Below are positions 1-8,569 of a stretch of DNA of 64,000 nucleotides, in pieces. The notes beneath the pieces were generated by a model. It worked only from the letters and a program-made list of their open reading frames with translations, made no database searches and was not told where the DNA came from. Source of the DNA: Stella humosa. Its GTDB lineage: Bacteria > Pseudomonadota > Alphaproteobacteria > ATCC43930 > Allostellaceae. A program made the translations under genes and the position numbers. Every line of letters starts with the position of its first letter. Positions within the stretch are counted from its first letter, which is position 1. The DNA is taken from assembly GCF_006738645.1 (NCBI RefSeq), contig NZ_AP019700.1, forward strand, positions 3,826,001-3,890,000, given 5' to 3'.

Positions 1-1283
1 TCGCCGCGCCGGCGGATGCAGTCGCGCATGCGGTCGACGAAAGAGTACCAGCCATCCTCGGTCGCCTTGAAGGCGTCGCCCGTATGGAACCACAGGTTGC
101 GAAAGGCCGCCACGGTTGCCTCGGGCATGCCGCAATAGCCCTGCAGGAAGATGCCGGCGCGGGTCGGGCGGACAAGCAGTTCGCCCACCTGCCCCACCGG
201 CACGGGGTCGTCGGTGGCGGGGTCGGCCACCCGCACCTCGAACCAGTCGGCGATCAGCCGCCCGCACGAGCCCGGCCGCAGCGGCGCCTCCAGCGGCATG
301 TAGAAAGGGCAGTTGATCTCTGTCGTGCCGTAGAGCTCGACCGGCTTGGCGCCGAAGCGCGCCTGGAAGGGGGCGGCCAGGGCCGGCACCAGGGGCACGG
401 CGGCCACCGCGCGCAGCCCATGGTCGCGATCCTGGGGCGTCGGGGGCTGCTTCATCAGGAAGCTCATCATGGTGCCGAGCAGGTTGGTCACCGTGACGCC
501 GTGGCGGCGGATGTCGCCCAGCCAGCCGCTGGCGCTGAAGCGCGGCGCCAGCACCAGGGGCGCCCCCAGCATCAGCGCGCCATAGGCGCCCAGCAGCAGG
601 GCGTTGGCATGGAAGAGCGGCAGGCAGGTGTAGAGCACGTCGTCGGCCGACATCCGCAGCACGTCGGCATAGACATGGCCGTTCAGGTGCAGGTGGCCGT
701 GCGGCAGCAGCGGCCCCTTCGACGGCCCGCTGGTGCCCGACGTGAAGAGGATGGCGCCGACATCGCCGACCGCGACCGCCACGTCGACCCCACGGTCGGA
801 GCCGGCGGCCAGTTCGGCGAAGTCGTGGCGGGCGATCCCGGCCGGCACCCCCACATCGTCCTCGTCCCCGCCATGCACCCACAGATGCTTCAGGTGCGGC
901 AGGCGCGCGGCCGAGGCGGCGATCGTCGGCACATGGATGGCCGCCGCCACCATGGCCCGGGCGCCGGTCACGTTGGCGATATGCTCCAGGAAGGCGCCCT
1001 TGAAGGCGGTGTTGATCGGCACGAAGACCGCGCCCGCCCGCGCCACCCCGCACCACAGCGCGATGAAGTCGGCCGAGTTCGGCAGCATCGCCAGGACCGG
1101 GTCGCCGCGGCCGACCCCGGCCGCGATCAGCCCGTTGGCGATCCGGGTGGCGGCCCGGTCCATGGCCGCGAAGCCGACCGGCGGGCCGTCGACGGGTCGC
1201 AGATAGTCCCGGTCGCCATACCGCTCGGCCTGGCGGGCCAGCACCCGCCCCAGCACCCAGCCGGAAATATCGGTCGCGGCCAT
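1..1283 (-). CDS. AMP-dependent acyl-CoA ligase, 3' end cut by the window
   Basis: Adenylate-forming ligase that would activate a carboxylic acid to its CoA thioester in two ATP-dependent steps. Translating the minus strand from the ATG at 1281-1283 gives an open frame of about 427 residues running off the left edge. It contains the P-loop core motif ILFTSGTSGPSKG near residue 176, a YGTTE motif, and a WFHTGD motif followed by VDRMRD just before the cut, so only the small C-terminal lid domain is missing. It sits 14 bases downstream of a second ligase and a crotonase-fold gene on the same strand, which suggests one catabolic operon. The substrate cannot be told from sequence; the family covers fatty, aryl and alicyclic acids. 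Confidence 0.88.
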   Translation of the reverse strand, partial: MAATDISGWVLGRVLARQAERYGDRDYLRPVDGPPVGFAAMDRAATRIANGLIAAGVGRGDPVLAMLPNSADFIALWCGVARAGAVFVPINTAFKGAFLEHIANVTGARAMVAAAIHVPTIAASAARLPHLKHLWVHGGDEDDVGVPAGIARHDFAELAAGSDRGVDVAVAVGDVGAILFTSGTSGPSKGPLLPHGHLHLNGHVYADVLRMSADDVLYTCLPLFHANALLLGAYGALMLGAPLVLAPRFSASGWLGDIRRHGVTVTNLLGTMMSFLMKQPPTPQDRDHGLRAVAAVPLVPALAAPFQARFGAKPVELYGTTEINCPFYMPLEAPLRPGSCGRLIADWFEVRVADPATDDPVPVGQVGELLVRPTRAGIFLQGYCGMPEATVAAFRNLWFHTGDAFKATEDGWYSFVDRMRDCIRRRG

Positions 1284-1297
1284 CGCCGGCCCCCGCC

Positions 1298-2947
1298 CTA
1301 GCCGCCCGCCTCCCGGGCCATGTCGCGCAGGCGGAACTTCTGGATCTTGCCGCTCGGCGTGCGCGGCATGGCGTCCACCACCTCCAGCCGCTCCGGCAGG
1401 TAGTTGCGCGTCAGCTTGTGGGTCTCCAGGAAGGCGACGAGTTCGGCCAAGGTCAGCGCCGCCCCCGGCCGCGGCACGACGAAGGCGCAGGCGCGCTCGC
1501 CCAGGCGGGCATCGGGCATGCCCACCACCGCCACCTCCGCCACGGCCGGGTGCTGGTAGATCAGCCCCTCCACCTCGACCACCGGCACGTTCTCGCCGCC
1601 GCGGATGATCACGTCCTTGGTGCGGCCGGTGATGCGGATGTAGCCCTCGGCATCCATCCGCGCGAGGTCACCGGTGTCGAACCAGCCATCGGCATCGACA
1701 CCGTACAATTCGGGGCGCTTCAGGTAGCCGAGGAAGTTGGAACAGCCGCGCAGGTGCAGCCGGCCCTCGGCGCCGGCCGGCAGCACCTGGCCGGCATCGT
1801 CGACGACGCGCAGCTCGATGCCCTCCATGGCGCGGCCATCGGTCTCGCAGGCACGCGCCGGCGGGTCGTCCAGCAGGGTGGTGGTCGCCGCCCCGTTCTC
1901 GGTCATGCCCCAGGCCGACACGATGGTGGCACCCAGATTGTCGGTCGCCCGGCGGGCGACGGCCGACGGGATCGGCGCGCCGGCCGACAGGAAGATGCGC
2001 AGGCTGGCGAGGTCCGGCCGCCGCTCCTCGGCCACCGCAGTCAGGTCGGCCAGGAAGGGTGTCGAGGCCATCGTGAAGGTGACGCCCTCGGCCTTGATGT
2101 TGTCGGCCGCCCGGCCGGCATTCCAGATGTCCTGCAGGATGACGGGCGCGCCCAGCAGCACCGGCATGACGACGCCGTAAAGGAAGCCGGTCTGGTGGGC
2201 GAGCGGGGACGCCATCAGCACCACGTCGTCGCCCGACAGGCCGAGCCGCCGGATGTAGGGGACGAGGTTGCTGATCAGCGTGTTGGAGCTGTGCATCACC
2301 CCCTTGGGCTCGCCCGTCGTGCCCGAGGTGTAGAGCACCTCGATCACGTCGTCCGACGCCGGCCGGCGCTGCGCAAAGAGCGCGGCGGCGGCGGCGGCAT
2401 CGTGCGGCCGCCTGCCGTCATGCAGCGCCTCGAACGCTTCGGCCCCCTCGCCGCCCACGACCAGCACGTGGGCCAGGTCGGGCAGGTCGGCGCGCATGCC
2501 TCGGGCCATGCCGGCATGGTCGAAGCCACGGAAGCTGCGCGGCATCACCAGCACCTTGGCGCCGGACAGCTTCAGCATGAAGCGCAGCTCGCGCTCACGG
2601 AAGATCGGCATCAGCGGGTTGCTGATCGCGCCGATGCGCATCGCGGCCAGGTGGAGGGCCGCGAATTCCCACCAGTTGGGTAGCTGCCAGGAGACGACAT
2701 CCCCCTGGCCGACGCCGAGTGCCACCAGTCCGGCGGCGATGCGCTCCACCCGCCGACCCAGTTCGCCATAGGTCAGCCGGCTGGCCTGGCCGGTCATGGA
2801 GTTGTGGTCGACGATGGCGAGCCGGTCGGGCGTCATGGCCAGCAGGCGGTCGAAGTCGTCCAGCACGGTCCGTTCGTCCCACAGCCCGGCCGCGCGCATG
2901 GCCTGCGCGCGCTCGGGTGTCAGCATGGACTGGATGGTGGCGGGCAA
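1298..2947 (-). CDS. AMP-dependent acyl-CoA ligase, cyclohexanecarboxylate-CoA-ligase-like
   Basis: Second acyl-CoA ligase of the operon, about 549 residues. It has the P-loop motif VLYTSGTTGEPKG near residue 201, the hinge stretch TGDLARMD and GRTKDVIIRGGEN, and the C-terminal PRTPSGKIQKF with the lysine that acts in adenylation, so it looks complete. The N-terminal pattern (LTPERAQAMRAAGLW) is familiar from ligases annotated as cyclohexanecarboxylate-CoA ligase. I chose the TTG at 2945-2947 because a GGGAGGG Shine-Dalgarno lies 7 bases upstream at 2955-2961; the next candidate is the ATG at 2924-2926. The frame is open further upstream but overlaps the crotonase gene, so the longer version is not used. 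The substrate is inferred only by family resemblance. Confidence 0.88.
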   Translation of the reverse strand: MPATIQSMLTPERAQAMRAAGLWDERTVLDDFDRLLAMTPDRLAIVDHNSMTGQASRLTYGELGRRVERIAAGLVALGVGQGDVVSWQLPNWWEFAALHLAAMRIGAISNPLMPIFRERELRFMLKLSGAKVLVMPRSFRGFDHAGMARGMRADLPDLAHVLVVGGEGAEAFEALHDGRRPHDAAAAAALFAQRRPASDDVIEVLYTSGTTGEPKGVMHSSNTLISNLVPYIRRLGLSGDDVVLMASPLAHQTGFLYGVVMPVLLGAPVILQDIWNAGRAADNIKAEGVTFTMASTPFLADLTAVAEERRPDLASLRIFLSAGAPIPSAVARRATDNLGATIVSAWGMTENGAATTTLLDDPPARACETDGRAMEGIELRVVDDAGQVLPAGAEGRLHLRGCSNFLGYLKRPELYGVDADGWFDTGDLARMDAEGYIRITGRTKDVIIRGGENVPVVEVEGLIYQHPAVAEVAVVGMPDARLGERACAFVVPRPGAALTLAELVAFLETHKLTRNYLPERLEVVDAMPRTPSGKIQKFRLRDMAREAGG

Positions 2948-2967
2948 GGGTCGGCCCTCCCGTCCGG

Positions 2968-3780
2968 TCAGAGGTTGGACTCTGGCGGGAAGGCCGGCCG
3001 GCGCTTCTCGCGGTGCGCAGCCAGCCCCTCCTGGACGTCGGGCGACTGCCAGCCCAGGAACTCCAGCGCCAGCGAGGTGTCGAAGATCGGGCCGGCCTGG
3101 CGCAGCCAGTTGTTCAGCGCGTACTTGGTCCAGCGGATGGCGTGCGGCGCGCCCTCGGCCAGCTTGGTCGCGACGGCCACGGCCTTGGCATCCAGCTCGG
3201 CATCCTCGACCGCCAGCGACACCAGCCCGATGCGCTCGGCCTCGGCGCCCGACAGCGGGTCGCAGGTCATCAGGTAGTACTTGGCCTTGGCCATGCCGCA
3301 CAGCAGCGGCCAGATGATCGCGGCATGATCGCCGGCGGCCACGCCCAGCCGCGTGTGGCCGTCGATGATGCGCGCGTCGTTGGCGGCGATCGAGACGTCG
3401 GCCAGCAGGCCGCAGACGAGCCCGGCGCCGACCGCCGGGCCGCGGATGGCGCTGACGATCGGCTTGGAACAGTTGATGATGTTGTAGACGAGGTCGCGCG
3501 CCTCCTTCCAGTTGGCCGCACGGGTGTGGAAGTCGGCGATGATGGTGTCGATCATGGCGAAGTCGCCGCCGGCCGAGAACGCCTTGCCCTCGCCCTGGAG
3601 GATGACCGCCGACACGGTCGGGTCGCCGTCGATCTCGCGCCACAGGCCGGTCAGCTCGCCATGCATGACGGCGTCGGCCGCGTTCAGCTTGCCCGGGTTC
3701 GACATGGTGACGCGCAGGACGCGGGCGTGCGGCCGGTCGAACTTCAGGCGCTGATAGCGGGCGTAGCGTTCATCGGTCAT
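2968..3780 (-). CDS. Crotonase-superfamily protein lacking both hydratase glutamates
   Basis: Enoyl-CoA hydratase/isomerase-fold protein of 270 residues, the usual length. The fold is recognised by FSAGGDF (CoA/oxyanion region, near residue 90), [17 protein letters not shown] and [12 protein letters not shown]. In classical enoyl-CoA hydratase two glutamates (E144 and E164 of the rat enzyme) carry out catalysis; by my alignment the equivalent positions here are Val (GAGLVCGLL) and His (DGHTRLGV). It may therefore catalyse another crotonase reaction (isomerase, hydrolase, decarboxylase, ring cleavage) rather than hydration. First gene of a minus-strand set with two acyl-CoA ligases, and divergent from a third ligase across a short control region holding a palindrome. 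Confidence 0.86.
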   Translation of the reverse strand: MTDERYARYQRLKFDRPHARVLRVTMSNPGKLNAADAVMHGELTGLWREIDGDPTVSAVILQGEGKAFSAGGDFAMIDTIIADFHTRAANWKEARDLVYNIINCSKPIVSAIRGPAVGAGLVCGLLADVSIAANDARIIDGHTRLGVAAGDHAAIIWPLLCGMAKAKYYLMTCDPLSGAEAERIGLVSLAVEDAELDAKAVAVATKLAEGAPHAIRWTKYALNNWLRQAGPIFDTSLALEFLGWQSPDVQEGLAAHREKRRPAFPPESNL

Positions 3781-3808
3781 GGGACTTCCCTCCGCCGTTT
3801 CTATGAAT

Positions 3809-3822
3809 TGAACGAACGTTCA
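3809..3822. promoter_or_regulatory. Putative TetR-type operator in divergent promoter region
   Basis: Within the 101-base gap between the crotonase and the ACS-like gene lies TGAACG-AA-CGTTCA, a perfect 6-bp inverted repeat with a 2-base spacer, in a locally AT-richer patch. TetR-family repressors of acyl-CoA metabolism often bind palindromes of this shape between divergent genes. No TetR gene is in the window, so the binding protein is unknown. Confidence 0.45.
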
Positions 3823-3881
3823 CTCGGCGCGATACTGCGACAAGCGGTGGCAGGAAGTCCATCGGGCTTGAAGGGTGGAAG

Positions 3882-5825
3882 ATGACGGCATTGCCGGAAG
3901 GCGCGGTGTGGGCGCCCAGCGCGGAATTCGTCGCGGCCAGCAACTGGCAGGCGTTCATGACGGCCGAGGGGCTGGGCGACTATGCCGCGCTGGAGCGCCG
4001 CGCGGACGCCGACCCCGACTGGTTCTGGGCCGCCATCCTGCGCTTCCTCGACGTGCCCTTCGCCCGGCCCTGGACCACCCTGCGCGATGCCTCGGCCGGG
4101 CTGCCCTGGGTGCGCTGGTGCGTCGGCGGCACCACCAACCTCGCCATGGCCGGCATCGACCGCCACCGCACCGGCCGCCCCGACCATCCTGCCGTCATTT
4201 GGGAGGGCGAAGGCGGTCAGGTCCGCACCTGGACCTATGCCGAGCTTGGCCACGAGGTCGACCGGCTGGCGGCCGGGCTGGCGGCACTCGGCATCGGTCC
4301 AGGCAGCCCGGTTGGCCTCTACATGCCGATGGTGCCGGAGGCCGTCGCCGGCTTCCTGGCGCTCGCCCGCCTGGGTGCCGTCATCCTGCCGCTCTTCTCC
4401 GGCTTCGGTGCTGGCGCGCTGGCGACCCGGCTGGGGGATGGCGAGGCCGTGGCCGTCCTGGCCGCCGACTCGGCCCTGCGCCGCGGCCGGCGGGTGGCGA
4501 TGAAGAGCGAGGTCGACGAGGCCGCGAAGTCCGTGCCCAGCCTGCGCCATGTCGTGGTGCTGCGGCAGGGCGGCGAGCCGCCGGCGATGCAGGCGGGCCG
4601 CGACCATTGGTGGCACGCGCTGCCCGACGGGCCACCCGCCCCGACCCGGCCGCTGGCCGCCGATGCGCCGCTGCTGGTCGCCTACACCTCGGGCACCACC
4701 GGGCGGCCCAAGGGCACGGTCCACACCCATATCGGCTTCCTCGCCAAGACGATGCTGGATTTCCAGCTCTGCTTCGACCTGAAGCCTTCCGACCGGCTCC
4801 TGTGGATGACCGACATCGGCTGGCTCGTCGGCCCGATCCAGATCGTCGCCGCGACGACGCTGGGCGCGACCCTGGTCCTGGCCGAGGGCACGCCGGACTT
4901 TCCCGAGCCCGACCGGCTGTGGCGCATCGTCGCCCGCCACCGGGTCAGCTTCCTCGGGCTCGGCCCCACCATCGCCCGACTGATGGCGCGCCAGGGTGAA
5001 GCGGCACTGGCCGCGCACGACCTGTCGGCCCTGCGGCTGGCCACCTCGACCGGCGAGCCCTGGGACGAGCGCGCCTGGATGTGGGTCTTCCGCCATGTCC
5101 TGGGCGGCACCCGGCCGCTCTTGAACTATGCCGGCGGGACGGAGGTCGGCGGCATCCTCGCCACCAACATCCTGCAGCCGATCAAGCCCGCCAGCTTCAA
5201 CGGCCCGATCCCCGGCAGCGGCGCCGACATCGTCGACGAGGACGGCCGCAGCGTGCCCGCCGGCACGGTCGGCGAATTGGTGATGCGCCAGGCGCCGATG
5301 GGGATGACCCAGGGCCTGTGGCGCGAGCCCGACCGGTATATCGAGAGCTACTGGTCGCGCCTGCCGGGAATCTGGGTGCATGGCGACTGGGCCTCGCGCG
5401 ACGGCGACGGCTATTGGTACATCCACGGCCGGTCGGACGACACGATCAAGCTGGCCGGCAAGCGCACCGGCCCGGCCGAGATCGAGGCCGCGTTGCTGGC
5501 GACCGGGCTGGTGGTCGATGCCGCCGCCGTCGCCCTGCCCGACCCGGTGAAGGGCCAGGCGGTCGCTTGCGTCGTCGTCGCGGCCGCGGGCCAGGCCGAC
5601 GACAATGCCTTCCGGCGCGCCCTGTCGGACGCCGTCGCGGCGGCCATGGGCAGCGCCTTCCGCCCCGGCCGCATCCTGGTCGCGGCCGACCTGCCCAAGA
5701 CCCGCAACATGAAGACGATGCGCCGCGTGGTGCGGGCGGCACTGACCGGCGAGAGCCCGGGGGATTTGTCGACCCTGGTCAACCCGGAGGCCTACAGCGC
5801 AATCCGCGCCGCGGCGATGGGCTGA
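3882..5825 (+). CDS. Acetyl/acetoacetyl-CoA synthetase-like AMP ligase
   Basis: Adenylate-forming ligase of 647 residues, the length of the acetyl-, propionyl- and acetoacetyl-CoA synthetase branch rather than the shorter medium-chain ligases next door. The N-terminal ACS-type region is followed by VAYTSGTTGRPKGTVHTH near residue 265, a WMTDIGWLVG stretch typical of short-chain synthetases, GDWASRDGDGYWYIHGR and TIKLAGKR. The usual C-terminal PKTRSGK appears as PKTRNMKTMRR: the catalytic lysine is kept but the preceding glycine is replaced. It is transcribed away from the crotonase-ligase operon and probably shares its regulation through the intergenic palindrome. Substrate is probably a short-chain acid (inference). 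Confidence 0.85.
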   Translation: MTALPEGAVWAPSAEFVAASNWQAFMTAEGLGDYAALERRADADPDWFWAAILRFLDVPFARPWTTLRDASAGLPWVRWCVGGTTNLAMAGIDRHRTGRPDHPAVIWEGEGGQVRTWTYAELGHEVDRLAAGLAALGIGPGSPVGLYMPMVPEAVAGFLALARLGAVILPLFSGFGAGALATRLGDGEAVAVLAADSALRRGRRVAMKSEVDEAAKSVPSLRHVVVLRQGGEPPAMQAGRDHWWHALPDGPPAPTRPLAADAPLLVAYTSGTTGRPKGTVHTHIGFLAKTMLDFQLCFDLKPSDRLLWMTDIGWLVGPIQIVAATTLGATLVLAEGTPDFPEPDRLWRIVARHRVSFLGLGPTIARLMARQGEAALAAHDLSALRLATSTGEPWDERAWMWVFRHVLGGTRPLLNYAGGTEVGGILATNILQPIKPASFNGPIPGSGADIVDEDGRSVPAGTVGELVMRQAPMGMTQGLWREPDRYIESYWSRLPGIWVHGDWASRDGDGYWYIHGRSDDTIKLAGKRTGPAEIEAALLATGLVVDAAAVALPDPVKGQAVACVVVAAAGQADDNAFRRALSDAVAAAMGSAFRPGRILVAADLPKTRNMKTMRRVVRAALTGESPGDLSTLVNPEAYSAIRAAAMG

Positions 5826-5835
5826 ACAGCCGGCG

Positions 5836-7992
5836 CTACAGGATCAGGAGATCGGCCAGCCCGATCTCGTCGGGCCGAAGGCCCAGCAGCACTATCCAGC
5901 CGTTCTGGCCCAGGTCCAGCAAGGTCATCTCGCCACCGTCATGGGCGCGCGCCCGGAAGGTGGCCTCGTCGATGATGCCGGTGGCGGCGTCGATCCACAG
6001 GCGATCCACGCCGACCGTGAAGTCGGCCACGACATCGACAGCGCCAGGATCGGCCGCGGCGGTCATGGTCAGGAACTGGTCCGCCCCCTCGCCGCCCCAC
6101 AGCGTGTCGGACCCGAGATCGCCCGCCAGCGTGTCGGCCCCGGCCCCGCCCAGCAGCAAGTCGTCGCCGCGGCCGCCGCGCAGAAGGTCGGCACCGCTGC
6201 CGGCATCCAGGCGGTCGTCGCCGGCCCCGCCGTTCAGCGTGTCGGCATCGGCACCGCCCAGCAGCGTGTCGGCACCCAGGTCGCCGTTCAGCGCGTCACG
6301 CCCGGCCCCGCCCAGGATGCTGTCGTTGCCCTGCCCGCCCCAGATCGTGTCATCGCCGGACGCGCCCTCCGCATCCTCATCGCCCAGGATCGTGTCGTCC
6401 CCCAGGCCACCCGCCAGGAAGTCGCCGCCAGCGCCGCCATGGATGGCATCCCGGCCGCCCTGGCCCAGCAGGATGTTGGCGGCGGCATTGCCCAGCATGA
6501 GGTTGGCCCGGTCGTTGCCATCGGCGTTCAGTTCGTCCGCCCCGAGCAGGGTCAGGTTGGCGACGCCGTCCGGCATCCGGATGGAATCGCGGGTCTGGAT
6601 CCAGCCGACATCGTCGCCGATGGCGGGGTCGAGCAGATCGGTGAAGTGCTCGACGACCAGGATCTTGCCGCCGGCAACCGGGGCCGGCCCCGGATCGGTG
6701 ACGGCCGGCTCCGGCGCGATCGTCCAGGTCCAGGCGGCGGGTGTCGGGTCGGCCCCGGCGCCGACCATGCGCACCTCGTAGCGATGCGGCCCGGCCGTCA
6801 GGCCGAACAGGGCGACGGGATCGCCCGCCGGCTGCCACGTGCCGCCGTCCAACCGCCCCTCGAACGACCGGCCGGCCGGTGCATCCTCCAGGTCGAAGAT
6901 GGCGACGGCGGCTGTGCTGCTGGCGGCGGGGCCGGTGCGGATAACCGCACCCGGCCCCCCGGAATCGGCGCCAACTGTCCAGGAATAGGCCGCGGGCGTC
7001 GGATCGACGTTGCCCGCCGGGTCGACCGCGCGGACCAGCAAGGCATGCTGGCCCGTTGCCAGGTCGCGCATCACCAGCGGGTTGAGGACGGTCATGTACG
7101 GACCACCGTCCAGCGACACCTCGAACGCGGCCTGGTCCTCGTCGGACCCGAAGACGAAGGTGGCGTCGCGCCCGGCATCGCCCGTGACGGGCGGGCCGGA
7201 CTGGATGACCGTATCGGGCGGAATGGTGTCGGGGGATGGGGCGCCGATCGACCAGGGGTAGATGGCCGGCGTCGGATCGGCGTTGCCGGCGCCGTCGATC
7301 GCCCGCACCAGCAGGACATGATCGCCCGGGGCTAGGCCCGTGAAGGTGGCCGACGCACCTGCGGCCTGCCATTGCCCGCCGTCCAGGGCCGTCTCGAACC
7401 GCACCCCCTCCTCGTCGGAAGAGAAGACGAAGGTGGCGGTGGTCGAATCCGTATCGACCGGCGGCCCTGACTGGACCCAGCTATCGGGCGGGATGGTGTC
7501 GGCGGCCGGCGCTGCGGCCTCTATTACCACCATGCCCCGCGGCAGCCCGGTGCCCGCGGGGTTGATGTCGACCAGCATGCCCGTGCCTTCGGGGGTGCCG
7601 TCGGACACCCACAATTCGCGGCCATGGACGCCATCATCGGCATTGAAGAACAGGCGCCCGTCGAGGACGACCAGATCCTCCGGCTCACTCGATCCGGTTT
7701 CTTTGATATCGGCGACCAGTCGGGTGCCGTCGGCCGTGCCATCCGAGCGCCAAATCTCGCGCCCCCGGACATCCGCCGCCGAGAAGTAGGCGATGCCGTC
7801 CAGCACCGCGAAGCCGGCCGGCTCGGAGCCGATCGCTCCCGGCAGGATGTCCGCCACCCGGGAGACCGTCGTCCCGTCGAACCGCCACAGCTCCGTGTCG
7901 CCCGGCGCGCCGGCGGCAAACAGGATCGCCTCGCCCAGGACGGCGGGCGGGCCGGGCTCGCTGCCCGTGACCCCGGCGATGATGTCGGCCAC
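5836..7992 (-). CDS. RTX protein with ELWxSDGT and Ig-like repeats, 5' end broken
   Basis: Large, probably type I-secreted calcium-binding protein. From the N-terminal side it has ELWRFDGT, EIWRSDGT and ELWVSDGT repeats, then three tandem Ig-like modules of about 95 residues (each with a GPP...ATFVF...LDGG...AGN.DPTPA pattern), then roughly a dozen RTX nonapeptides (GGAGADTL, GGQGNDSI) and an unstructured-looking C-terminus typical of RTX exports. The GTG at 7990-7992 is the only usual start in frame, but ELW-type repeats continue upstream in frame to about 8180 (ALWRIGD, ELWRTDGT) with no ATG, GTG or TTG. The gene has therefore lost its real N-terminus at a junction with a potA fragment. No type I secretion genes are nearby. 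Confidence 0.7.
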   Translation of the reverse strand: MADIIAGVTGSEPGPPAVLGEAILFAAGAPGDTELWRFDGTTVSRVADILPGAIGSEPAGFAVLDGIAYFSAADVRGREIWRSDGTADGTRLVADIKETGSSEPEDLVVLDGRLFFNADDGVHGRELWVSDGTPEGTGMLVDINPAGTGLPRGMVVIEAAAPAADTIPPDSWVQSGPPVDTDSTTATFVFSSDEEGVRFETALDGGQWQAAGASATFTGLAPGDHVLLVRAIDGAGNADPTPAIYPWSIGAPSPDTIPPDTVIQSGPPVTGDAGRDATFVFGSDEDQAAFEVSLDGGPYMTVLNPLVMRDLATGQHALLVRAVDPAGNVDPTPAAYSWTVGADSGGPGAVIRTGPAASSTAAVAIFDLEDAPAGRSFEGRLDGGTWQPAGDPVALFGLTAGPHRYEVRMVGAGADPTPAAWTWTIAPEPAVTDPGPAPVAGGKILVVEHFTDLLDPAIGDDVGWIQTRDSIRMPDGVANLTLLGADELNADGNDRANLMLGNAAANILLGQGGRDAIHGGAGGDFLAGGLGDDTILGDEDAEGASGDDTIWGGQGNDSILGGAGRDALNGDLGADTLLGGADADTLNGGAGDDRLDAGSGADLLRGGRGDDLLLGGAGADTLAGDLGSDTLWGGEGADQFLTMTAAADPGAVDVVADFTVGVDRLWIDAATGIIDEATFRARAHDGGEMTLLDLGQNGWIVLLGLRPDEIGLADLLIL

Positions 7993-8123
7993 CAGCGCGG
8001 TGCCGTCGGCGGTGCCATCCGTCCGCCACAGCTCCGCGCCGTGGTCGGCGTCGGTGGCGGTGAAGTAGAGCCAGCCATCGAGCAGGGCGCCCGGTGCGCC
8101 CGCGACGTCGACCCCAACCGCCG

Positions 8124-8567
8124 TCAGCCGCTCGACGGTGTCGCCGATCCGCCAGAGCGCGCGGACGCCGTCGGCGGCCGTCGCCGCGATCCCTGCACCA
8201 GGCCGAAGCCGACATTGCGCTCCACCGACATATGCGGGAAGAGCGCATAGGACTGGAACATCATGTTGACCGGCCGCGCATAGGGCGGCACCCCGGTCAT
8301 GTCGGCACCGTCGATCTCCACCCGGCCGGCATCGGGCAGCTCGAAGCCGGCCAGCATGCGCAAGAGCGTGGTCTTGCCGCTGCCCGACCCGCCCAGCAGC
8401 GAGAACACCTCCCCCCGGTGGATGTCGAGCGAGACGTCGTCGACCGCCGTCACCGGCCCGTAGCGGCGGCTGACGCCCGTCACGCGCAGGATCGGCTGCG
8501 CGCCGGGTTCCTCCCAGGGCTCAGGCGCGGCGCGGCGCGGGGCCGCCCGTGCCGGCTCCTCCCCCAC
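8124..8567 (-). pseudogene. Truncated polyamine ABC transporter ATPase (potA-like)
   Basis: The reading frame from the GTG at 8565-8567 gives 147 residues. From about residue 23 it matches the start of a PotA/PotG ATPase: ILRVTGVSRRYG, Walker A GGSGSGKTT, the Q-loop MFQSYALFPHMSV and ERNVGFGLVQ. Homology then stops abruptly near 8195 and the frame runs into arginine/proline-rich sequence to a stop at 8124. The signature motif, Walker B, H-loop and the regulatory C-terminal domain (over 200 residues of a usual 350-380) are missing, so it cannot be an active ATPase. The opposite half of the junction belongs to the RTX gene in another frame. It begins 3 bases after the stop of the polyamine-binding protein gene, as expected of an original operon. 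Confidence 0.75.
8178..8200. other. Chimeric junction between potA fragment and RTX-repeat gene
   Basis: On the minus strand PotA homology ends at about 8195 (GFGLVQ) and ELW-repeat homology starts by about 8180 (TAADGVRALW) in a frame offset by two bases. The 5' half of one gene meets the 3' part of another with neither reading frame kept. I see no insertion sequence, direct repeat or attachment-like sequence at the join. Confidence 0.6.
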
Positions 8568-8569
8568 CG

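Noticed and set aside
84-1301. Long open frame on the plus strand opposite the first acyl-CoA ligase
   Set aside because: It is a GC-rich shadow: the minus strand shows clear ligase motifs and the plus-strand translation is His/Gly/Arg-rich without any family feature. The same holds for other long antisense frames, for example 3801-5426, 13056-14390 and 17937-19874.
1298-3643. Ligase gene extended upstream as a 781-residue protein
   Set aside because: The extra N-terminal part overlaps the crotonase gene in another frame and is not ligase-like; a ribosome binding site supports a start at 2947.
5836-7000. CRISPR array or non-coding tandem repeat
   Set aside because: The regular 27-base periodicity is coding for RTX nonapeptides in a single open frame; there are no identical repeats with unique spacers. 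The same applies to 34850-35150.
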